Below the pieces are notes generated by a model. That model had not been told where the DNA came from, searched no databases, and saw nothing but the letters and a program-made list of their open reading frames with translations. Below are positions 1-5,495 of a stretch of 8,622 nucleotides of DNA, in pieces; the stretch's first letter is position 1, and each line of letters starts with the position of its first letter. This DNA comes from Vicinamibacteria bacterium (GTDB taxonomy: Bacteria; Acidobacteriota; Vicinamibacteria; Fen-336; JAGNNV01). The position numbers and the translations under genes were made by a program. The stretch covers positions 1-8,622 of the forward strand of contig JAENWE010000210.1 in assembly GCA_016650185.1 (NCBI GenBank), given 5' to 3'.

Positions 1-206
1 GCACCAAGCGCATCCAGGAGAATCTTCCAGCGCATGGTCGAGAGCACCACCACGGTCGCGTAGATCAGCACCGCCACCACGAAGACCGGGTGATCGCCCT
101 CGATGACGTGACGGAAGACGTCCGAGAGGTCGACGCTGCGGAGCAGGTAGACCAGGAGCCCGACCGAGAGGACGAGCTTGACGACAAGCAGAAGGCTGCG
201 GTTCAA
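1..206 (-). CDS. LPG-synthase-TM / flippase-like membrane protein, N-terminal fragment
   Basis: Partial gene read leftward off the window edge; 68 residues are visible. The first hydrophobic segment (about residues 4-22) is followed by a short charged linker with the pattern R-S-V-D-L-S-D-V-F. A second helix (about 39-57) runs into M-R-W-K-I-L-L-D-A-L-G. This succession of helix, 'RxVDLS' and helix ending in 'RWxxLL' is the usual N-terminus of the lysylphosphatidylglycerol synthase transmembrane domain family (AglD/UPF0104 type). Its members are integral inner-membrane proteins, often found in polysaccharide or lipid-modification loci. No ATG is available in frame, and the frame stays open well upstream. 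I chose the TTG at 206-204 because it begins MNRSLLLVVK just before the first helix, but no good Shine-Dalgarno precedes it. The gene diverges from the acyltransferase. The family assignment is fairly sure; the exact substrate cannot be told. Confidence 0.7.
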   Translation of the reverse strand, partial: MNRSLLLVVKLVLSVGLLVYLLRSVDLSDVFRHVIEGDHPVFVVAVLIYATVVVLSTMRWKILLDALG

Positions 207-293
207 GAGGTATCTTGCAGGAAGGGGGGAATTTGGGGAGCGAGAACCGCGTTCTAGATGGCTTTTGAGAGAATGGAACCGTGATCGTACGAC

Positions 294-330
294 AAGGAGG
301 CGGATCTTCGAAGCTCCGGCGACCCAGGTG
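294..330 (+). promoter_or_regulatory. Strong SD, hairpin, then GTG: possible alternative start of the acyltransferase
   Basis: AAGGAGG at 294-300 is a near-perfect Shine-Dalgarno but has no start codon at normal distance. It is followed at once by an imperfect inverted repeat, CGGATCTTCGAAGCTCCG (301-318, one mismatch). A GTG at 328-330, in frame with the acyltransferase, lies 9 nt after the repeat. If the repeat folds in mRNA it would bring the SD to normal spacing from that GTG. The ATG at 346 has only a weak AGGTGA far upstream (326-331). The inverted repeat is seen directly; the bridging role is inference. Confidence 0.3.
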
Positions 331-345
331 AGCGGTCCCGGTTCC

Positions 346-1095
346 ATGAAAGACGTCGGCATTCAGGCCGCCCTCAAGGATCCTCGGTCGTCGACCGAGA
401 AGTACCAGGACCTCGTGGTCGGCTCGCGGGATTTCTTAAAGCTTGTTCACTTCGAGCTGGTCACCCTGGTCTGCGCCTATGTGCCGGGGGCATTGGGCCT
501 GCTCCTGCGGAAGTTCCTCTATCCGACTCTGCTCGGATCCTGCGGCCGAGGCGTGGTGTTCGGAGTCGGCGTCTCCCTCCGCCATCCGCACAAGATCCAT
601 ATCGGCGCGGGCACGGTGATCGATGACCACGTCCTTCTCGACGCCAAGGGCGTCAACAATCAAGGGATTCGCATCGGTGAGAACGGGTTCATCGGCCGCA
701 ACTCCATCCTCTCCTGCAAGGACGGCGACATCGTTCTGGGCAGCCACATCAATATCGGCTTCAACTGCGAGGTCTTCTCGTCCTCCCGGGTCGAGGTCTC
801 CGACTACGGCCTCTTCGCTGCCTATACCTACGTGGTCGGCGGCGGGCACGACCATTCGGACGTGGGCGCGGTGATGATTGATCAGCCCCGTCCCTCGAAA
901 GGCGTCATGATCGGACGCAACGTCTGGCTGGGGGCGGGAGCCAAGGTTCTGGATGGCGTCACTCTCGGCGCGAACGTGGTGGTGGGGGCGGGTGCGGTGG
1001 TGAATGAATCGCTTCCGGATTCGGTCATTGCCGCCGGCGTGCCCGCGAAGATCATCAAGCGGCGGAACGATCTGTCGCCCGAACGCCAGGCATGA
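346..1095 (+). CDS. Left-handed beta-helix (hexapeptide-repeat) O-acyltransferase of polysaccharide synthesis
   Basis: Predicted to transfer an acetyl or other acyl group from acyl-CoA to a sugar of a surface polysaccharide or its lipid-linked precursor in the cytoplasm. The protein is 249 residues from ATG 346. An N-terminal segment rich in hydrophobic residues (about 30-60, FELVTLVCAYVPGALGLLLR) precedes a run of hexapeptide repeats from about residue 80: I-G-A-G-T-V-I-D-D, I-G-E-N-G-F-I-G, L-G-S-H-I-N-I-G. The C-terminal block I-G-R-N-V-W-L-G-A-G-A-K-V-L-D-G-V then G-V-P-A-K-I-I is diagnostic of the maltose acetyltransferase/WcaF-like LbH group. A histidine in GGGHDHSD is the likely catalytic base by family analogy. 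The start could instead be GTG 328. The stop overlaps the glycosyltransferase start (ATGA), so the two are probably translated together. The acceptor sugar cannot be identified. Confidence 0.85.
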   Translation: MKDVGIQAALKDPRSSTEKYQDLVVGSRDFLKLVHFELVTLVCAYVPGALGLLLRKFLYPTLLGSCGRGVVFGVGVSLRHPHKIHIGAGTVIDDHVLLDAKGVNNQGIRIGENGFIGRNSILSCKDGDIVLGSHINIGFNCEVFSSSRVEVSDYGLFAAYTYVVGGGHDHSDVGAVMIDQPRPSKGVMIGRNVWLGAGAKVLDGVTLGANVVVGAGAVVNESLPDSVIAAGVPAKIIKRRNDLSPERQA

Positions 1096-2132
1096 GCCGA
1101 ATCCTGGTCGTGACCTCGTCCGCGCCCTTCGTGCGGGGCGGGCACATGGTGATCGCGGAAGAGGCGGTGAGGGCGCTCCAGCGGGCGGGCCATGAAGCGG
1201 AGATCTTTCAGACCCCGACCAACCGCTTCGGACGGCAGTTCGACGCCTACGAGGCCACGCGCCTGACCGATGTCTCGGAGGGCGCCGACGGGCGTCCCAT
1301 CGACCAGATCATCACGATGCGGTATCCGGCTTTCGCCCTGCGGCACCCGAAGCACGTCTGCTGGCTCACCCACACGATGCGCGAGTATTACGACCTTTTC
1401 GACTCGTTGATGAGCGGGTTCGGGCGCAAGGGCCGGCTCAAGGAGACGATCCGAAGGTACTTCGTTCACCGGCTCGACCGAAAACTTCTGAGCCTTAACG
1501 TGACCCGGCTTTTCACCATTTCACAGACCGTGACCAACCGGCTCGACCATTTCCTTCAGGTCCCCTCCTCGGTTCTCCATCCGCCGGCTCCCGCGCGCCC
1601 CTACCGGTGCGAGGCCTACGAGCCCTACGTCTTCGCGGTCAGCCGGCTGCACCGTCTGAAGAGGATGGACCTGCTCGTCGAGGCCATCGCTTTGATGAAG
1701 GACCCATCGCTCAAGGCGGTGATCGCGGGCGAGGGCGACGAAGAAGCGCGACTGCGCGCGCTCATTCGCGAGAAGGGTCTCACCGGCCGGGTGGACCTCG
1801 TCGGCCCCCTCTCAGAGGAGGCGAAGCTCGATCACTACGCACGATGTCGCGCGGTCTACTTCGCCCCGCAGAACGAGGACTATGGTTTCGTGACCCTCGA
1901 GGCGATGTCTAGCGGCAAGCCGGTGCTGACCGCTACCGACTCAGGGGGCCCAACCGAACAAGTTGAGAGCGACTCGACGGGCTGGATCCTGAAGCCGGAG
2001 CCCGGCGCCTTTGCCGAGGTTCTTGACCGTCTCTCTGGGGATACGAAGGTCGCGGAACGGATGGGCGCCAATGGCCTTGCCTACGCCGCCCGCCACACCT
2101 GGGATCAGGTGGTCTCGCACCTGATCCTCTGA
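1092..2132 (+). CDS. GT4-family glycosyltransferase (GT-B fold)
   Basis: A 346-residue retaining glycosyltransferase, expected to add a sugar from a nucleotide-sugar donor to a surface glycan at the cytoplasmic face of the inner membrane. The N-terminal Rossmann half opens with ILVVTSSAPFVRGGH, the usual Gly-Gly loop of GT4 enzymes. The C-terminal half starts at FAVSRLHRLKRMD (Arg185 and Lys190 are the expected donor-phosphate contacts). It continues through IAGEGDEEARLRAL to the E-x7-E motif at Glu262 and Glu270 (EDYGFVTLE), then SSGKPVLTATDSGGPTE. The end, HTWDQVVSHL, is the usual terminal helix, so the gene looks complete. It starts inside the acyltransferase stop (ATGA) with no strong Shine-Dalgarno of its own, which suggests translational coupling. 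Donor and linkage are not predictable from these motifs. Confidence 0.9.
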   Translation: MSRILVVTSSAPFVRGGHMVIAEEAVRALQRAGHEAEIFQTPTNRFGRQFDAYEATRLTDVSEGADGRPIDQIITMRYPAFALRHPKHVCWLTHTMREYYDLFDSLMSGFGRKGRLKETIRRYFVHRLDRKLLSLNVTRLFTISQTVTNRLDHFLQVPSSVLHPPAPARPYRCEAYEPYVFAVSRLHRLKRMDLLVEAIALMKDPSLKAVIAGEGDEEARLRALIREKGLTGRVDLVGPLSEEAKLDHYARCRAVYFAPQNEDYGFVTLEAMSSGKPVLTATDSGGPTEQVESDSTGWILKPEPGAFAEVLDRLSGDTKVAERMGANGLAYAARHTWDQVVSHLIL

Positions 2133-2417
2133 GCAGGGCTCATGATCCTCGACCCCGCGGAGTTCCGGTCCTCTTGAACTTGTCGGCGCTCCTCTGGGAA
2201 CGAATCTGGCGCCCGCTTGCCCCAGCAGTGCGTGGTGAAAGTCGAACGCGAACGAAAGCGAGAGATTTTTCGTCAGATCAAGGCGCCGAACCGCAGCAAT
2301 ACCCTGGAGTATTTCAAGGTCTGGCAACGCAGAGCTCTGCGGAAAAGATCCGCTTTCGGCGCGGAGGGACTTTCACCACGGGCTGCCAGGTGATCCCGCT
2401 GTTCTCCGAGTTCGAGA
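2133..2417. other. Intergenic stretch, no convincing gene; possible remnant
   Basis: This stretch of 285 bases lies between the glycosyltransferase and the end of the leftward membrane-protein gene, so it should hold terminators for both. An open frame of about 53 codons (GTG 2232 to TGA 2393) has a coding-like first half, rich in charged residues (VKVERERKREIFRQIK, then TLEYFKVWQRR). It then turns to arginine-rich low-quality sequence. I do not recognise it, and it lacks a Shine-Dalgarno. It may be a decayed gene fragment or chance. Confidence 0.3.
2329..2356. terminator. Palindrome plus hairpin between converging genes, candidate bidirectional terminator
   Basis: GCAGAGCTCTGC (2329-2340) is a perfect 12-bp palindrome. 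It shares its last two bases with a second inverted repeat, GCGGA-AAAGA-TCCGC (2339-2353), which is followed by TTT on the plus strand. The position, between the glycosyltransferase end and the end of the leftward gene at 2418, suits a terminator for converging transcripts. The T-run is very short, so termination is only a guess; a protein-binding palindrome is an alternative. Confidence 0.35.
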
Positions 2418-2777
2418 TCAAACCTTCGGGCCGAGAAAGCCCACGGGAATGCCGTTGTCGCGGCACGCCTTGGTTGCGTTGGAGCTGAGGGCGAGGAGGG
2501 TCAGCACGTTGGCGCATGGGATGAACATCGCCAGCGCCCACAGCCAGGGCGCGCCGGACCCCAGGGCCTGCGCGGTGCGGAACCCGTAGTAAACGAGCGC
2601 GGCCAGAGTAGTCAGGACGCCGGCAAGTATCAGCAGGGACAGGAGAGCGGTTCCAAGCCCCGACTCGGGCGTACGGTTCCCGGAAGAGACCATGCTCAGC
2701 ACGAGTTGAACGCCAAACCAGACCACCAGGCGCCGGTACGCATGCGCGAGTCCGGGTACGTCGATAGGTGTGGCCAA
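2418..2777 (-). CDS. Small three-helix membrane protein of unknown function
   Basis: A 119-residue protein with three hydrophobic segments, at about residues 16-31, 40-63 and 72-95. The third begins after an L-G-S-G-A-P-W-L-W-A-L turn and contains F-I-P-C-A-N. It is followed by a conserved-looking cytoplasmic tail, L-S-S-N-A-T-K-A-C-R-D-N-G-I-P-V-G-F-L-G. The 'PCANVxTLLxLSSxAT...GIxVGFLG' arrangement recalls small uncharacterised membrane proteins scattered through Proteobacteria and related phyla; I know of no function. The frame is open further upstream, but the upstream residues are arginine-rich and unlike the rest. TTG at 2777 is preceded by AGGGAG seven bases away, so I place the start there. 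It diverges from the outer-membrane protein across about 126 bases. Coding is well supported; function is not assigned. Confidence 0.75.
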   Translation of the reverse strand: MATPIDVPGLAHAYRRLVVWFGVQLVLSMVSSGNRTPESGLGTALLSLLILAGVLTTLAALVYYGFRTAQALGSGAPWLWALAMFIPCANVLTLLALSSNATKACRDNGIPVGFLGPKV

Positions 2778-2784
2778 GCTGTTT

Positions 2785-2790
2785 CTCCCT
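2785..2790 (-). promoter_or_regulatory. Shine-Dalgarno fixing a TTG start
   Basis: AGGGAG on the minus strand lies 7 nt before the TTG at 2777. It selects a start 35 codons inside the longest open frame and removes an unlikely arginine-rich extension. Confidence 0.6.
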
Positions 2791-2903
2791 GTGATGCGGA
2801 CACGATCCTGCCGAACGCGGAAAGTCGACGTTGCAGTATTCTGCGCTCGATGGCGGCGGATGCGGTGGCTTCGTCCGTCCACTGAGGCAGCGGCATTGAA
2901 GCG

Positions 2904-3779
2904 ATGATAAGACTATTCAATCCCTTCGGGGCCCACGAGACGCTCAAGGCTCAGGGGAAACCCATCAGGGCGGCCTTGGGGCTCGGCCTGGGGCTGCTTC
3001 TCGGCGCGCGCCCGCGCGCCCAGGCCCAGGAGCCGATTAAGGACAACAGCTTTTTCCTAGAAGAGGCCTACAACCAGGATAGAGGGGTTGTTCAACACAT
3101 CAATGCGTTCTCCCGGGCCTCCGGCGGTGGCGGTTGGATCTACATCTTTACCCAGGAATGGCCCGTCCCCGGCCAGCGTCATCAGGCGAGCTTCACATTG
3201 CCCGTACAGCGCATCGAGGCCTCGCCACAAAGCCGGACCGGCGTGGGCGATCTGGCGCTCAACTACCGCTATCAGGCCGTGGGGATGACGGGTGGCCCCG
3301 TGGCGGTATCACCTCGTCTCACCCTGCTGGCTCCGACCGGGAAGTACGAGCGCAGCCTTGGAGCGGGAGGCCTCGGCCTGCAGGCGAGCCTGCCGGTGAG
3401 TTGGGAGTTGAACTCTCGCGTCGTGACCCACTGGAACGTGGGTCTGACCCACACCTTCTCGGCCCGCAACGAGGATGGGGACAAGGCGGACACCAACAGT
3501 TACGCTCTCGGGCAGAGCGTGGTGTGGCTCGCCGTCCCACGCGTGAACTTCATGCTTGAGACGGTGTGGAGCCGGTCGCAGTCCGTAGCGGGCCGGGGGG
3601 CGGTCGAGGCCGGCGACAGTCTCTACATCAGTCCCGGCATTCGCTGGTCCTATGACTTCAAGAGTGGTCTCCAGATCGTGCCGGGCCTGGCCTTTCCGAT
3701 CGGGGTTGGGCCGAGCCGCGGCGAGCATTCGGTCTTCCTCTACCTGAGCTTCGAGCATCCCTTTCGCCACAATCGCTGA
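2904..3779 (+). CDS. Outer-membrane beta-barrel protein, MetA-pathway-of-phenol-degradation type
   Basis: A 291-residue exported protein. The N-terminus has a basic stretch, then a hydrophobic core (AALGLGLGLLLG) and a likely signal-peptidase site after ARPRAQAQ, so the mature protein starts near residue 43. The rest consists of alternating amphipathic strands with a barrel character. Examples are W-I-Y-I-F-T-Q-E-W, H-Q-A-S-F-T-L-P-V and G-V-G-D-L-A-L-N-Y-R-Y, followed by S-P-R-L-T-L-L-A-P-T-G-K-Y-E, T-H-W-N-V-G-L-T-H-T-F and a C-terminal strand H-S-V-F-L-Y-L-S-F. The 'GVGDLxLNYRYQ', 'PRLTLLxPTG' and 'THWNxGxTxT' blocks are those of the phenol-degradation MetA-like family. These proteins are thought to act as outer-membrane channels or transporters, and the name does not establish a role in phenol catabolism. 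Nothing catabolic for aromatics lies nearby. The Shine-Dalgarno is weak. It diverges from the small membrane protein. Confidence 0.8.
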   Translation: MIRLFNPFGAHETLKAQGKPIRAALGLGLGLLLGARPRAQAQEPIKDNSFFLEEAYNQDRGVVQHINAFSRASGGGGWIYIFTQEWPVPGQRHQASFTLPVQRIEASPQSRTGVGDLALNYRYQAVGMTGGPVAVSPRLTLLAPTGKYERSLGAGGLGLQASLPVSWELNSRVVTHWNVGLTHTFSARNEDGDKADTNSYALGQSVVWLAVPRVNFMLETVWSRSQSVAGRGAVEAGDSLYISPGIRWSYDFKSGLQIVPGLAFPIGVGPSRGEHSVFLYLSFEHPFRHNR

Positions 3780-3849
3780 CGTCCCGGTCTAGCCCGGTGA
3801 CCTGGCGGGTGCTCGAGTTGCGGCGAGCCGGTAAACTGCCAGTCTGCCC

Positions 3850-3854
3850 AGGAG
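3850..3854 (+). promoter_or_regulatory. Ribosome binding site of the mutase
   Basis: AGGAG lies 6 nt before ATG 3861. No clear sigma70-type promoter is visible in the 81 bases between the outer-membrane gene and this site, so transcription from upstream is possible. Confidence 0.7.
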
Positions 3855-3860
3855 ACAGCG

Positions 3861-5495
3861 ATGGCCAAAACCGAAACCGAAGTGAGCGCGAAGACCGTCG
3901 ATGATGGTCGGGAGTTGAAGTCCTTCACCACCATTTCGGGCCGCGCCATCGAGCCTCTCTACCGGCCGGAGGACACGAAAGGGACCGAGTACGATCGCGA
4001 CCTCGGGGACCCGGGGAGCTACCCTTTCACGCGCGGAGTGCACAAGACCGCCTACCGCGGCAAGACCTGGACCATGCGCCAGTTCGCGGGTTTCGGCTCC
4101 GCGGCGCAGACGAATGAGCGTTTCAAATATTTGCTCGCCCATGGTTCGATGGGTCTGTCGGTCGCGTTCGATCTGCCCACCCTGATGGGTCGCGATCCCG
4201 ATCACGAACTGTCCCTGGGCGAAGTCGGCAAGTGCGGCGTGGCGGTGACGTCCCTGGAGGACATGGAGACGCTCTTCGACGGAATCCCCCTGGGCGATGT
4301 CACCACCTCCATGACCATCAATTCGCCCGCGGCCATGCTGGTGGCCTTCTACCTCCTGGTGGGCGAGAAGCAGGGCGTCCCCGCCGAGAAGCTCGCAGGC
4401 ACGGTCCAGGCCGACATCCTGAAGGAGTTCATCGCTCAGAAGGAGTACATCTTTCCGCCCAAAGCCAGCATGCGGATCATCGTGGACATGATCGAGTTCT
4501 GCACCGAGAAGATGCCTAAGTGGAACACCATTTCGATCTCCGGCTATCACATCCGCGAGGCGGGTTCGACGGCGGCGCAGGAGTTGGCCTTCACCCTCCG
4601 CGACGGCATCGAGTATGTCCAGTGGTGCGTCGATCGCGGCATGGATGTGGACTCTTTCGCGCCCAGGCTTTCCTTCTTCTTCAACTCCCATTCCGACTTC
4701 TTCGAGGAGATCGCGAAATTCCGCGCGGCGCGAAGGATCTGGGCGCGCACCATGCGCGAGCGCTTCAAGGCCAAGAACCCGCGATCGTGGATGTGCCGGT
4801 TTCACACCCAGACCGCGGGAGTCTCCCTGACCGCGCAGCAGCCCGTGAACAACGTCGCGCGCACCGCGCTTCAGGCCCTTGCCGCGGTCTTGGGCGGAAC
4901 GCAGTCGCTCCACACCAACTCGATGGATGAGGCCCTCGCCCTTCCCACCGAGGAGGCGGTGACCATCGCCCTCCGCACCCAGCAGATCATCGCGGAGGAG
5001 ACGGGCGTCGCCCACACCGCCGATCCGCTTGGAGGTTCGTATTTCGTGGAGAAGCTCACGAACGATATCGAAGCCGAGGCCATGGAGTACATCCGGAAGA
5101 TCGACGCCATGGGCGGCATGGTGGCCGCGGTCGAGAAAGGCTTCCCCCAGCGCGAGATCGGCGAGGCCTCCTACCGGTTCCAGCAGTCGATGGAGAGCGG
5201 GGACAAGATCGTGGTCGGAGTGAACGGGTACACCATGGAGGAGAAACCGTTCGACATCCTCTACATTGATGAGACCACCGCTCGCGAACAAACCGCGCGC
5301 GTCACCGCTATGAAGAATCGACGGGACAAAGCCCGAGTGGAGCGGGCGCTCGAAGGTCTCAAGTCCGGCGCCAAGGGCACGGCGAACCTGATGCCTTTGA
5401 TCGTTGAGGCCAGCCGGGCCTACGCGACCATTGGAGAAATGTGCGACGCCCTGCGGGAAGTCTTTGGAGAGTACGAGGAGACGCCCGTCTACTGA
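3861..5495 (+). CDS. Coenzyme-B12 acyl-CoA mutase, large (catalytic) subunit; isobutyryl-CoA-mutase-like active site
   Basis: A 544-residue TIM-barrel subunit of an adenosylcobalamin-dependent carbon-skeleton mutase, the split form without the B12-binding domain. Family landmarks are YPFTRGV (54-60), WTMRQ (70-74), SVAFDLPTLMG (100-110), GTVQADILKEF (180-190), SISGYHIREAG (225-235), FAPRLSFFF (266-274), TQSLHTNSMDEA and ADPLGGSY. Aligned by motif to Propionibacterium methylmalonyl-CoA mutase, Gln183 matches Gln197, His230 matches His244, and Arg269 matches Arg283. However, Phe75 stands for Tyr89 and Gln193 for Arg207, the residue that binds the substrate carboxylate. Phe/Gln is the isobutyryl-CoA mutase pair; 2-hydroxyisobutyryl-CoA mutase has Ile/Gln plus an Asp where this protein has Ala102. 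The usual GYDSDH is GRDPDH here. The substrate is therefore more likely a non-carboxylated acyl-CoA such as isobutyryl/butyryl-CoA than methylmalonyl-CoA. The ending EETPVY is typical of complete large subunits. A separate B12 subunit must be encoded elsewhere. Confidence 0.93.
   Translation: MAKTETEVSAKTVDDGRELKSFTTISGRAIEPLYRPEDTKGTEYDRDLGDPGSYPFTRGVHKTAYRGKTWTMRQFAGFGSAAQTNERFKYLLAHGSMGLSVAFDLPTLMGRDPDHELSLGEVGKCGVAVTSLEDMETLFDGIPLGDVTTSMTINSPAAMLVAFYLLVGEKQGVPAEKLAGTVQADILKEFIAQKEYIFPPKASMRIIVDMIEFCTEKMPKWNTISISGYHIREAGSTAAQELAFTLRDGIEYVQWCVDRGMDVDSFAPRLSFFFNSHSDFFEEIAKFRAARRIWARTMRERFKAKNPRSWMCRFHTQTAGVSLTAQQPVNNVARTALQALAAVLGGTQSLHTNSMDEALALPTEEAVTIALRTQQIIAEETGVAHTADPLGGSYFVEKLTNDIEAEAMEYIRKIDAMGGMVAAVEKGFPQREIGEASYRFQQSMESGDKIVVGVNGYTMEEKPFDILYIDETTAREQTARVTAMKNRRDKARVERALEGLKSGAKGTANLMPLIVEASRAYATIGEMCDALREVFGEYEETPVY

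Noticed and set aside
178..345. N-terminal extension of the acyltransferase to TTG 178
   Set aside because: It would overlap the divergent membrane-protein gene. It is arginine-rich and unlike the family's N-terminus, so a start at 346 (or 328) is more plausible.
2174..2488. A plus-strand frame of 104 codons between the glycosyltransferase and the small membrane protein
   Set aside because: It overlaps the end of the well-supported leftward membrane protein, has no SD, and has an arginine/serine-rich shadow composition.
3789..5291. A 500-codon open frame antisense to the mutase
   Set aside because: It is rich in His, Arg, Asp, Gly and Leu with no recognisable domain and lies wholly opposite a strongly conserved enzyme. 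It is a GC-skew shadow of the coding strand.
5441..5494. Upstream extension of the ClC antiporter inside the mutase gene
   Set aside because: The extra 18 residues are a shadow of the conserved mutase C-terminus; the ATG overlapping the stop codon is the natural start.
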